DNA of 64,000 nucleotides, taken from NCBI GenBank assembly GCA_030068145.1, contig JAPJBO010000255.1, positions 124,001 through 188,000 of the forward strand, written 5' to 3'. The DNA comes from Diplonema papillatum. Taxonomy: Eukaryota; Euglenozoa; Diplonemea; Diplonemida; Diplonemidae. Each line of letters opens with the position of its first letter. The first letter of the stretch is position 1. Below the pieces are notes generated by a model. That model was not told the DNA's origin. It worked only from the letters and a program-made list of their open reading frames with translations, and did no database searches. A program made the position numbers and the translations under genes. Positions 44,482 through 54,535 of the stretch are shown here, in pieces.

Positions 44482-45640
44482 GTCTCCTCTGTTTCCTGGT
44501 CAGACGATAATCTCCATCAGTACCTGATGGTGGTCTCCAGTAGTACTTGACGATAGTCTCCATTAGTACCTGACGGGTCTCAACTAGTACCTGATGATGG
44601 TTTCCACCAGTACCTGATGATGGTCTTCAGTAGTACCTGATGACGAAGGAGGGCCTTGCGAGCAGAAGCTGCTGCTCACCCAGCACCACCAGGAGAGGAT
44701 CGAAAAAGAGAGGAAGCGCGACCTCCGCGACAAGCTCGCGTACTTGGGCGTCGGCAAGGCTGATGATGGTCTCCCCAGTACCTATGATGGTTACCATTAA
44801 TTGACAATGGTCTTCATTAGTACCTGATGATGGTCTCCATTAGTACCTGAGGATTCTCTTCTCCACTAGCACCCGACGATGGTCTCCATTACTATCGGGT
44901 GATGATGGTCTTGCATAGTAGCTGATGCTGGCTTCCATCAGTACATGACGGTAACCTCATGATGGTCTACATTAGTACCTGATGATGGTCTACATTAGTA
45001 CCTGATGATGGTCTACATTAGTACCTGATGATGGTCTACATTAGTACCTGAGGATGGTCTCCATTAGTACCTGATGATGGTCTACATTAGTACCTGATGA
45101 TGGTCTACATTAGTACCTGATGATGGTCTACATTAGTACCTGATGATGGTCTACATTAGTACCTGAGGATGGTCTCCATTAGTACCTGATGATGGTCTAC
45201 ATTAGTACCTGATGATGGTCTACATTAGTACCTGAGGATGGTCTACATTAGTACCTGATGATGGTCTCCATTAGTACCTGATGATGGTCTCCATTAGTAC
45301 CTGAGGATGGTCTCCATTAGTACCTGAGGATGGTCTCCATTAGTACCTGATGATGGTCTACATTAGTACCTGATGATGGTCTACATTAGTACCTGATGAT
45401 GGTCTACATTAGTACCTGATGATGGTCTCCATTAGTACCTGATGATGGTCTCCATTAGTACCTGATGATGGTCTACATTAGTACCTGATGATGGTCTACA
45501 TTAGTACCTGAGGATGGTCTCCATTAGTTCCTGAGGATGGTCTCCATTAGTACCTGATGATGGTCTTCAATAGTAGCTGATGCTGGTTTCCATCAGTACA
45601 TGACGGTAGCCTCATGATGGTCTCCATTACAACGAGGGCA
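44482..45640 (+). repeat. 23-bp minisatellite, about 45 copies, downstream of the methyltransferase
   Basis: Unit AGTACCTGATGATGGTCTAC plus ATT, with variants (CTCCATT for CTACATT, GAGGATGG for GATGATGG). It begins about 40 nt after the stop codon. Variant types are mixed, showing repeated local duplication. Units near the start are more diverged. Confidence 0.9.
44641..44761 (+). pseudogene. Methyltransferase exon 4 fragment embedded in the minisatellite
   Basis: About 120 nt matching 44305-44425 (CAGCACCACCAGGAGAGG, TACTTGGGCGTCGGCAAGGC), with a 1-nt loss that breaks the frame. Minisatellite units lie on both sides. Confidence 0.85.
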
Positions 45641-46066
45641 ATTCTCTGGGCGCCCACCCTTTCTCGCACACGTGAGGAAACGAGGTGGCCGCAGCTGAGC
45701 ACCTCTGCGGAGAGATGGTCCCTGCACTCAAGTTCGTCCCTCTCTCATTCTCTCCGGCGATCATTCGAGTCGCATCAAGTGCTCGCACACCGAGTCTCAT
45801 CGGCAGCTTTTGTTCCCCCGTCGCTTCCCGCGTACGTGACACAGTTTCGATGCTATTGAGCAACGAATAAGTGCCCGGTCTCATTTCATATTGCTTTTCC
45901 GATGTCTCCTTCCCTTCCGTTGCTTCCAACACGGCGTGCGCCTCACAGTGTCTTGCGTCAGTTCGCTGACTTGTTTTCCGAGGATAAGAATTCGTCGTTG
46001 TCCCCAAACTGCGGACAACGACGACGCGCGGGCCGGCGTGGAAGTGTATCCGAGGCGAAAAGCGGG
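45641..46066. other. Intergenic; shortened retrotransposon tail
   Basis: Positions 45700-45755 (GCGGAGAGATGGTCCCTGCA) are a copy of the LINE 3' tail with a decayed CT run. Nothing else recognised. Confidence 0.5.
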
Positions 46067-46225
46067 TGCGCTAGAGCCTCGGAAGCTGGAGTTAAAAGAA
46101 GCGGGTGTCGCACCCGCTTTTCGGGTGTGGATTCACACGCGTTTTGGTTGCAGCGCACCGGCTTGTCTTGTCGGATGTGACTCGGACACACCTTGTTCAA
46201 CTCCAGCTTCTGAGGCTGGACCTCA
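46067..46225. mobile_element. MITE-like element copy
   Basis: The left part GCCTCGGAAGCTGGAGTTAA and the right part AACTCCAGCTTCTGAGGCTG are inverted repeats. The core TTTTCGGGTGTGGATTCAC is the single-copy form of the 43-bp minisatellite at 9.8 kb. Confidence 0.65.
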
Positions 46226-46362
46226 CCGTGCGGACCACTATAGGGCAACAACCAGGAAGAAGTGAGCCAAGAAGGACGTATCTGCGGCTGCTGCGGCAGT
46301 TGCCCGGTGGTTACCCCATACGCAGAACGCGGGGAAGGGGAACGTTTTCCCAACTACATTGA

Positions 46363-47052
46363 AGCCCCTTCCCGACCGTAGCATCCGAGGAAGGTGAACA
46401 TGGAGGGTGCTACGGCAGCGGTGCACGGGTCTTGGGCGCGTGCCTCGTGCAGGGCGGGTGTTTTGTGATCCGCCGCGAAGTTCTCCCCTGGTGCAGTCCG
46501 GAGAGACCGGCGTCGAGTTTCGGCTCACAGCCGGTTCCCTCGGGCGACAACCCACACACTCACCTCGAGCACCAGTATGCAATCGATCCACTTGACCTCG
46601 TGTCTGACGCTCAGCACATTGGTGCGACGAACAAACAGGGCCACATGCCTCCCCTAGCAGCAACCCTGAGGGAGAGAGCGCCAGACACAATTCATCTTAG
46701 AAAGGACTACACTCACCTCGAGCACCAGTATGCAATTGATCCACTTGACCTCGTGTCTGACGCCCGGCACATTGGTGCGACGAACAGACAGGGCCACATG
46801 CCTCCCCTAGCAGCAACCCTAAAGGGAGAGAGAGCGCCAGACACAATCCATCTTAAAAAGGACCACACTCACCGTACAGGACCACTATATATACGTTATA
46901 TATACTATATAACGAGAACGTCGATCGTTGCCCTACCACTCGTCGGATTCAATGTGAAACCGGTGCGCCAGGCAGCGGTTGCTTGCTTGAGAGGGCAAAC
47001 CCTGGCGGGCGAGTTTGGCTTGCTTCGTTCGGTATCCTACACGTGCGCTTGA
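46363..47052 (+). CDS. Possible ORF with an in-frame 153-bp tandem duplication
   Basis: Open frame of about 229 codons without a good ATG. Two adjacent units (from 46561 and 46714) encode HLEHQYAIDPLDLVSD and relatives, 51 and 52 residues long. They differ by one 3-nt insertion and mostly mild substitutions, so the frame is kept. The part before (LVQGGCFVIRREVLPW) looks protein-like; the part after 46890 does not. No family recognised. It may be a decayed gene or chance openness. Confidence 0.3.
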   Translation, partial: SPFPTVASEEGEHGGCYGSGARVLGACLVQGGCFVIRREVLPWCSPERPASSFGSQPVPSGDNPHTHLEHQYAIDPLDLVSDAQHIGATNKQGHMPPLAATLRERAPDTIHLRKDYTHLEHQYAIDPLDLVSDARHIGATNRQGHMPPLAATLKGERAPDTIHLKKDHTHRTGPLYIRYIYYITRTSIVALPLVGFNVKPVRQAAVACLRGQTLAGEFGLLRSVSYTCA

Positions 47053-47115
47053 GACGAGTCATAGACAGGAAAAGGGACCAGAGAGAGGGGAGCGGGGGGT
47101 GGGTTTGCAGGCAAG

Positions 47116-47931
47116 ATGTCGAAGGAGCTCTTTTACCGGAAGCGATGGCTCATCATGAAGTACAACATCGAGCCGCACTGCTGGCACGGCGGTTCGGCGA
47201 TCCAAAACCCACACCTTCAGAAGTACTTCGGATCGCTCACGTCGCAGCTGTTCCACTACCGACACCACACCACTGATTCGATGGCCGACAAGCCGCAGTG
47301 GGTGCGGACGTTCATGTTCGGTATGAAGCGCCCGAACTACATGATGTGGAACGTCGGCGAAGGCGGCCACAAGCTGTGGAAGTATGCCCCTGTCTTTTGC
47401 TTATTTTGTTGTATAAGCACCTGCTTTGTAGGAAATGCTTGAGGAGACTGCCAGTTGCGATAGATCAAAGGAGGTAAATGTGCTGTCAGCCCACACAAAA
47501 CACAGGTAAATCTGGGTTTAGTGGCGGGCGTAAGCGTTCAACAAAAAAGACCCACTTGGTAGTTGTATTGTTTTCTCCCCCTCTTGCCTCCTTCGAAATG
47601 AGCACAAGGCAATCCCTCGAGTATTTTTGTATAAGCACCTGCTTTGTAGGAAATACTTGAGGAGGTTGCCAGCTGCAAAAGATCAATGAAGGTAAATGCT
47701 GTAGCCCACACGAAACAGAGGAAAACCTGACGTCGTGTAGTGAATCTGCGGGCGTAAGCGTTCAACAAAAAAGATCCACTTTGTGGTTGTATTGTTTTCA
47801 CCCCCTCTAGCCTCCTTCGAAGTCAAGTATTTTCAAGAGAGCAAGAGTTCACCGCGGGCGGCGGGCGGTACTGGTGTCTCGCGGATGGGGAGAGGTTCTG
47901 GGACTGCTCCGGCATGTGTGCTCCGTTTTGA
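47116..47931 (+). CDS. Small basic/aromatic protein of unknown function, two exons, 119 aa
   Basis: Exon 1 is 47116-47381 and exon 2 is 47838-47931. The junction is TGGAA/GTATGC ... TATTTTCAAG/AGAGC, and the phase fits (2 then 1 nt). The product begins MSKELFYRKRWLIMKYNIEP and ends DCSGMCAPF. It is rich in Trp, Tyr, His and Met, with no signal peptide. Both exons read like protein right up to the splice sites and the stop. I do not recognise the family; in a euglenozoan a lineage-specific mitochondrial subunit would fit the size and composition, but that is conjecture. The 456-bp intron is about 93% Rep-A sequence. The stop codon falls in the first bases of a 190-bp inverted repeat, so the 3' end may form a hairpin transcript. 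Confidence 0.65.
47409..47833 (+). repeat. Two tandem Rep-A copies filling an intron
   Basis: Copies at 47409-47628 and 47629-47833 lie in the intron of the 119-aa gene. The second has lost about 20 nt near its end (AGCACAAGGCAGCCCCTCG is missing). Its final AAGTATTTT runs directly into the CAAG acceptor. Confidence 0.9.
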
Positions 47932-48516
47932 CGTGAGCGGCCTCTAGATTTACATCTGAATGACACCTCATCAATTTGTTTGTTACCAAACACGAAATGT
48001 TGGAGGAAATGAGAAGCTCGTCGCCGCAAACCGTGGCGTTTTCACTTGCGTCCTTGGATCCAGCTTTACGTAAGAACGATCAGGCACTGCGTTCAACGAA
48101 AACAACTCTCACTTCCCATCATCATCATTAGTTTTGTATCAGCCGCGGTTGTGCGACTCAGTGCGAGTGACAAGCTCTTATTCTGCGATTTAACCTGTAC
48201 GCGTTCAGGTTAAACCGCTGCCAACGTTCCTTTTTTAGCTGTAACAAGCATGCTCTCTATGGAGGCGGTTTCCGGTTATCGCAAAAAGGTTGTCGACAAC
48301 GAACGATTCGAAAGAGAACGCTGGCGGGAAGTGAGAGTTGTTTTCGTTGAACGCAGTGCCTGATCGTTTTTTACGTAAAGCTGGATCCAAGGACGCAAGT
48401 GAAAACGCCACGGTTTGCGGCGACGAGCTTCTCATTTCCTCCAACATTTCGTGTTTGGTAACAAAGAAATTGATGAGGTGTCATTCAGATGTAAATCTAG
48501 AGGCCGCTCACGTCAA
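47928..48516. repeat. Large inverted repeat: ~190-bp arms, 208-bp spacer
   Basis: The left arm 47928-48117 (TTGACGTGAGCGGCCTCTAG to CTCTCACTTCCC) is the reverse complement of the right arm 48326-48516, with only a few differences. The spacer contains the repeat seen at 28130-28260. No ORF. It could be a foldback element or a recent inverted duplication. Confidence 0.9.
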
Positions 48517-50593
48517 CACGGAGCTGGTTTGGGAGGAGATGGTCCTAACGATCATGTTCTCTCTCACTAACAGGCCAACTTCCCCCGGCACGTGAACAAA
48601 CGAGCATCATCGCGCCTGTTTATTTTGATGCCTTTTCAGAATGGCAAGGCACATAGGAAATAGCAGCGCGCGCTAAAATAAGTCGAATAGTCGGCAATAG
48701 GCAACAAAGATACACGAACAAGCACACGTACTGCCATTACAGCAAATACGATACGCACACTAACATGCTATACCTTGAAGGAACCTTTACGACAATGGTG
48801 ACCCGGAGGCTTTGAACCCCCGGATCCCTAAGCGAACTTACACTTTAAAAGGTTGTTCTACTACATAGCGCCATCTGCGTCACACGTTGTGCGGTTGTGC
48901 GGAGGCGTTTGACCCAAATCTCATCCACACAGCCACTCTTGGCAGCGTTACCGTGTCTCGAACTTCGAGCCGATGACTGTGGACCTCAGAGGTCCAGAGC
49001 CGCGGTAGGCTGCAGCATTACACTGGAGCGACAACCACCTGCTTGTGTATTGCTGGGCCTGAGATGTGCCGGTACTGAACGCCTGGAGCCGTGTGGTCTA
49101 CGGTCGCGGAGATCGCCAGTTTGCAATAGTGTGGTACCCATCAGCATGCCGATCGCCACTGCAGGCGCAGCCAGCGCCCCCATTCACGTTTGATCCACGT
49201 TTGACATGGATTTTGGCAAACGCAAACGTTTGTCGCAAACGTTTGTCGCAAACGTTCAACGTTTGTCACGGTCACTGCAGTGGTCCCCCCCCCCCGGCTG
49301 GCACAACAACAGGGGGGCTACATCAGCCACATCAGCCACACCGCAATGTATTGTGGGTAAATGCTGTCGCTATTCTGACCACATTGTGGCTGTGGGTGCA
49401 CGTACTGCCTGAACAGCTATTCGGGGCGCCCACGGCGCTGAAGGCAGCGAAGCTCTCTCGTGGTGACCAGTTGAATCCCTCGTCAAGACCTACTTCAAAA
49501 CCCCGACCCGGAAAATGCGAGGAGTGTGTTGAGGTTTTCTTCACAGCCGGCCACAGGTTCGCAAATTGCTCGTAAGTAACTTCCAGCAACAGTTGCAAAC
49601 CGACATGGGTTGCACCACGGCGAAAGCGCGGCAAAAGTGACCCGAGTCACGTAGCGATTACGTAGTGTGGTACTCATTTGCATGCAAATGACCCACCACG
49701 CAACAAAAAGACTCTGGGGTCAAGCAGGTGCCCTAGGACTCCACACTGGGGAAACCTGAGGGTACCCATGAAAAGTTTGTGGATGAAACGATCCGTTGCC
49801 TTCCCCTGATCGCTGCCTGCAACCTCCAGCTCGTGTCCGACTTTCTTCCACTGCACGTTCCCGCTCCTGGCGGAACAGGCGGAAGTCGTTTAAAGGCACG
49901 GAATTCTCAAAAGAACACGAAAAGGGCAAAGCGAAAATAAAGCGGTTCCGCGTTTTGTTCTCTCTGTGTGGTGACTTCTGTGAGCCTCGGCGCATTGAAC
50001 AAGCGGGCACGCCAGCCGCTAGTTGGTGGGGGTGTCCTTTGACACAAAGAACAGATGTCATACCCAAGTCTTTGTGTTAACAATGCATTGTTGGTACTAA
50101 AAATAAGTAGTTGGCAGCGTACTACATGAAACTTACCAAGCAGGTGAGTTCCGCTAGTGCGCACAAACAAAAGAACGCGCCATACTAGTTTCTTGGACCC
50201 AAATGTTGGACCCCAAATGTTGGTCCCAAGTTTGGACCCAAATTTCGGACCCCTCTGCAGACCTGTTTGTGTGGAGTTCACTGCAAGGCCAGTTCCAGTC
50301 TTCCATTTCGAGATGGTCACGAGCCACCAGTAACGCTTGCGACCGTTACGAGTTGTGCCAAGGCCTCAATTGTATGAGGGGAACTCCCGTTTCTAGTCCC
50401 TGGTATCGACGGCTGTTCAATTGGACGCTACCGCTGGACGGCTGAACGCCTCTAAGCCAGAACCCAGTCTAGAGGAATGCGTGAGTTACTCAGGCCACAT
50501 CGGATTTATCGGACCGCGACTAGGTTGACCACAAACCATCCCACTGCACCAGGTTATACCGAAACGGCAGAGTGGTGCCACACATACATATAT

Positions 50594-50596
<3 letters not shown>
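48517..50596. other. Intergenic; repeat shared with 10.8 kb, no gene
   Basis: Positions 48720-48860 match 10755-10890. Around 49205-49270 the phrase GCAAACGTTTGTC repeats four times. Positions 50082-50150 match 62790-62860. Phrases such as CCCAAATGTTGGACCC repeat at 50200-50250. No coding exon supported. Confidence 0.5.

Positions 50597-50637
<41 letters not shown>
50597..50637 (+). repeat. CA microsatellite just upstream of the Canopy-like gene
   Basis: About 20 CA units ending 13 nt before the start codon. Confidence 0.9.
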
Positions 50638-50639
<2 letters not shown>

Positions 50640-50649
50640 CATCGCGGCC

Positions 50650-53531
50650 ATGAACACTCGCGTCTTGCGTCTTGCTGTTCTCTGCGCTGCGGCCAGCTGC
50701 GGTGCGAGTATGGACCCTATTCCAAGGGACTTCGGCAAGCATCCCGTACAGGGTGGCCGTGTCTACGATGGTATGCCTCACATTTCTTTTCTTAATAGTA
50801 CATCTGTACTGACGGGAACATTTCCGGAACAACGGTTGCACATGAAAGAGAAAGCGAAGCCAACGAAAAAGTGCCAATACAGGAAAACCCCCCCCAGAGA
50901 GGTTTATACCCTGTACACGCGAAGAACAAGAAACTTTTGCCTTATCATTTTCATCACCTTTTGGTCAGTTGATGCTGATCGTCCGTTGCTTCGTTTATCA
51001 GTGCAAGCCCCAACTCCGGAAATGTTCCTAGCATTAGGGTTGCCCACTCAGGCCCTTTTTTGTCCAGAACCCGAGTTTTCATTATTCGTATGTGTTGGCC
51101 AGCCGTTTGTACACCCATGAGTAGTAGTAGTAGTAGTAGTATGTGTCGTCTGCCGAAGCAGCCGGAGACAGCAGGCACAGGGGGCAGGTCTTGCTTTACT
51201 TTTCTGCAACCACAACCACGTCCAGTCATACCACATCCACGTCCGAACGAGGAGCTTCTTCATCTCAACCACTCGTCGACTGTCCACGCCCCTTCAAATG
51301 ACCGAGCACGATCCGCAAGTCGGGAAACATATCGATGTATCCGCTGCGGAACAGCGGTCACCAAAGCTGGTTCACCATTCGTGGGAGAAATAGGTCTCAG
51401 AATTCACATGAGGCAATGCTCCCAAAATCCAAACCTGAAACGGTAACATACCCAGTTTCACTGGAGTGCCCGTTCGCGGCGAGCTACGAGGGAACGAACC
51501 TGTAAGAGTGCCCACGCTACTCTTTCAAAAGGTGCCACGGGATAAGCCGGCAGCCGCTGCGTAACGGCTTATCACGTGGGCGGCCCTGAGTTACCCCCCT
51601 CAGGTGATACCACTTTATCTTTAGCCATACTTCAACTCTCTTCTTCATGGAGACCCGCCCCCGGCATCCCGACTGTCCAATCACTGTCGAGAAAGTTGCC
51701 TATTGTGATGAGGTGCCCCCACGAAGCCTTATACACAACACGGCTACAGCACGAGGATGCAGCCCTGCTTAGATGTGCACTCAGCCATCAGTCCATTGGC
51801 TGCTTAGCACCCCCCGACCGGTTGATTTGCCATTTTTGTGGCCCTCTATTCGCCGGGCGGTGCTGTCAGCACTTGTTCCGCGTCGCATCAAGTACATGAT
51901 GCTGGCGGTTGGGGGATCGGCGACCGCGACTCAATTAAGGTGCGGTCAACAGTGTCGCCACGTGAAGGCCCCCCCCGTGACACCCACGCACACCCATCAA
52001 AGGAAAACATGTCTGGAACCCATCTTTGGTCGTGGATGCAAAAATCACCATCTTTGACCCCTCAGACAGTAAGAAAACAGCATCCGCAAGCACCCTGAGA
52101 GGCTCTGACTGCTAGTATTTCCTTCAAAAGAGGTGCTTCAACCACCGCGCGTAAACACAGCATACGAACCAGGCTTGTCAAAGCAAGCAAATAAAGTGTA
52201 CACGAAAGAAGCCATGCATGCCCCCCCAAACCCTAAAATTATTAGCTTTAAAGGAACCCATTTCGACGAGAGACTCTATGAACTATAACTCTAAAATCAG
52301 AGCTCGTCCAGTCTCTTCACACATTGCATGTGGCTGAAAAGAAACAACAACGCGCGGTGCTTGCTTGTGTTCTTTGTGAAGAGGGAAAGTATTGCCAAAG
52401 GCGACCATCGGAATGGAAACGGCAGTAAGGAGAGTGGACATGCAGCGGCCGGCGGAAAAGAAAGAAGAAGAAAAAAGAGAAAGGAAATGATCGCTCCTGG
52501 TCCAGGAACGTGACGGTCAACCACAGCTTGCAAAGCTTGAGTCGGAGGCAGCACAGTGCTACAACCCCGTCCGCTCCGCCCTGTGGCTGACCGTCTCGCT
52601 GAGCTTGCGTTCAGCGCAAGCCCCAAGCCCCAAGGCGCGCCACGCCTTAATGCTTCAGTTTGGGAAATCTGTAGCCACTTGACCCTCAGGCCCGCGGATC
52701 TGCAGTACCGCCGAACACGTGAAGCTTGGCTTCCGTGTAGCAGGCTTTCCTGGGGGAAAAGAAAAAGGAACAAACGGCAGCAGAGTGCGCAACCGCACAA
52801 GCACAAAACGTCGAAAGTACTAATCTGTACGCCCTTACGGGATCGTCGAAAACACAAAACGCTAACCCAAACAACTTCCGCCGGTAGAGATAACCTGCCA
52901 AAAAGAATCAACTGCCTTCGGGTAGGCTAGTCTGACGCTTCCTGGCGTCGGGAAAACGAACGAACAAAACGCACACACAGCCGGCGCGGAAGAGCCGCCA
53001 GTTCGGCAAGAGAAGCGGGGCGGACGCAGCAGTTCGTCGAAGGGGCCGACGGCACACTTTTTGAACGAAGCGAACAACCTGAAGCTCTCGTGCAGTGCCT
53101 GCGGCCTCGTGTTCCCGTCGTTCAAGGCGGAGCTGGAGGCCGCGCGCGCCGCCTACGACGAATCCGTGCAGAAGCACGGCAGCGACAAGGCAGCCGAACA
53201 CGTCAGCGCCATAGTGGAAGGCAAGCTCTCAGCCGCATGCCGCAAGGTCGAGAAGCACCACGCCCTCAGGTGGCAAGCCTCCGGCGGAGACAGGCCGTTC
53301 GCCTTCGAGTTCGTCGAGGAAACGTCGGTCGGCGGCGACCATTCGGGCACGGACCTCCAGCGGCAGTGGGCCAAGGAGTTCCTCCGGCACCGCTGCGGCT
53401 GGCTCAAGGAAACGTACAACCTCGAGATCACGGTTCAGTTCGCTGAACGCCAGCTGCTCACGCCGCAGTGTCCCATCAAGGACTGCACCCCCGACGAGAA
53501 GGCGGCAGTGGCAGACGAAGTCGAGTTCTGA
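50650..53531 (+). CDS. Canopy/saposin-like ER luminal protein, two exons
   Basis: Exon 1 is 50650-50770 and exon 2 is 52981-53531. GATG/GTATGC joins CACACACAG/CCGGCG with 1 + 2 nt, giving 223 residues. Residues 1-20 (MNTRVLRLAVLCAAASCGAS) are a signal peptide. After a linker comes CSACGLVF, then CRK, and near the end HRCGW, QCPIKDC: six Cys spaced as in the Canopy (CNPY, DUF3456) family, relatives of saposins that act as ER chaperone partners for surface proteins. Length fits the family. The C-terminus (ADEVEF) is acidic but not a standard KDEL signal, so ER retention is uncertain. The 2.2-kb intron contains Rep-B, an interrupted Rep-P and Rep-C. Inverted and direct fragments of exon 2 lie downstream at 53657-53880 and about 54551. 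Confidence 0.7.
50803..51035 (+). repeat. Rep-B copy within the Canopy-gene intron
   Basis: Begins CATCTGTACTGACGGGAACA, about 30 nt after the donor, and ends CCCAACTCCGGAAATGTTCC. Confidence 0.8.
51130..51990 (-). repeat. Rep-P copy, inverted and split by a ~430-bp insertion
   Basis: One half is at 51138-51207 (GTCTGCCGAAGCAGCCGGAG to GGTCTTGCTTTACTTTTCT). The other is at 51638-51985 (TCTTCTTCATGGAGACC to GTCGCCACGTGAAGGCC). Uninterrupted copies have these two edges adjacent, so the segment 51208-51637 is an insertion. Confidence 0.75.
51208..51637 (+). mobile_element. Insertion in Rep-P carrying a C2HC zinc-finger ORF end
   Basis: An open frame ending at 51446 encodes CIRCGTAVTK, then GLRIHMRQC: Cys-x2-Cys, a hydrophobic spacer, then His-x3-Cys. 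Zinc fingers of this look sit at the N-terminus of some non-LTR retrotransposon proteins, but the family here is unproven. It is followed by a hairpin (GATAAGCCG/CGGCTTATC, about 51551-51583) and TTTAGCCATACTTCAAC, both shared with 58688-58797. Confidence 0.5.
52490..52755 (+). repeat. Rep-C copy within the Canopy-gene intron
   Basis: Full copy from CTCCTGGTCCAGGAACGTGA to GTGTAGCAGGCTTTCC, preceded by the usual A/G-rich stretch. Confidence 0.85.
52857..52955 (+). repeat. Repeat upstream of Canopy exon 2, shared with 18.9 kb
   Basis: CCAAACAACTTCCGCCGGTA, AATCAACTGCCTTCGGGTAG and GGCTAGTCTGACGC match 18917-18990. It ends 26 nt before the acceptor. Confidence 0.7.
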
Positions 53532-53656
53532 GTTATGACGAGAGCGATAGGATCTTCTTCTGTTGTTACACACGAAAACAGTGCGAAGTCGAAAAGGCCT
53601 CTTCTTGATGGTTGACCGTCGGTTCAAAGGGCAGCCGAACGCAAGTCATTAAGCCT

Positions 53657-53880
53657 CCGGCGGTCCGCCCGTTTGTCTTCGAGTTCGTCGAGGAAAAGTC
53701 TCGTCCGTCTGCCGCCGCCATCTTCGTCGGGGGTGCAGTCCTTGTGGGGCACTGCGGCGTAAGCAGCTGGCGTTCAGCGAACTGAACCGTGATCTCAAGG
53801 CTGTACGTTTCCTTGAGCCAGCCGCAGCGGTGCCGGAGGAACTCCTTGGCCCACTGCCGCTGGAGGTCCGTGCCCCGAGT
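53657..53880 (-). pseudogene. Fragments of Canopy exon 2, mainly inverted
   Basis: Positions 53750-53880 are the reverse complement of 53350-53475 (coding for the DLQRQWAKEF to AERQLLT part), about 90% alike. Just before them, 53657-53700 is a short direct copy (TTCGAGTTCGTCGAGGAAA). A further short direct fragment is at about 54551-54610. Confidence 0.8.
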
Positions 53881-54116
53881 TGTCCCCGCCGCGAAATCGT
53901 CTCAAAGGAACCGAACGCAAGTCATTGCGTGTCGTCTCAGGAAACGAAGCGGAATTTTGGCGAGAGCGAGGATCCGAAACGTGCACCATCCGTCACAGTG
54001 CGCCACAGTCGAGACGCTAGCCGGCGACAACCTGTTCTCTGCGGTGTACAAGTACGTGCGCTCGGCTAAAGACCGGCGCGGGGCGAGACTGGAGGCAGTT
54101 AAAGACTAAATTCGGG

Positions 54117-54200
54117 CACATTAGACCCCGAAACGCAACAAACCTCGAAAACAATCTTCGGCCGGAAAAGTGTCGTGGCGGGGTTCGACCTACCCGGCCT
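54117..54200 (-). repeat. SINE body fragment, inverted
   Basis: The reverse strand matches 27980-28040 (AAACCTCGAAAACAATCTT, GACCCCGAAACGCAACAAA) and includes a remnant of the GGGGTTCGAC B-box region. Confidence 0.6.
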
Positions 54201-54264
54201 GAAAAAAAAGCTAGCACCGCGCTGTTCATAGGACCTCGTCGTAGTCTCGAAAGAAGAAGAAGAA

Positions 54265-54535
54265 GAAAAAGGCCGTTCCTGGTCCAGGAACGTGACGGAC
54301 AACCACAGCTTGCAAAGATTGAGTCGGAGGCAGCGCAGTGCCCCAACCCCGTCCGCTTTGCCCTGTGGCTGACCGTCTCGACGAGCTTGTGTTCAGCGCA
54401 AGCGCCAAGCCCCAAGGTGCGCCACGCCTTGATGCTTCAGTTTGGGAAATCGGTAGCCACTTGTCCCGTAGGCCCGTGGCTCTGCAGTACCGCCGAACAC
54501 GTGAAGCTTGGCTCCTGTGTGGCAGGGTAGTCTCG
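54265..54535 (+). repeat. Rep-C copy
   Basis: From TTCCTGGTCCAGGAACGTGA to CTTGGCTCCTGTGTGGCAGG, with the AAGAAGAAGAAGAAAAA stretch in front. Confidence 0.85.

Noticed and set aside
51480-51600. Structured rRNA fragment
   Set aside because: The GATAAGCCG stem looked RNA-like, but no rRNA signature sequence is present and the block recurs in an intron at 58.7 kb as a repeat.
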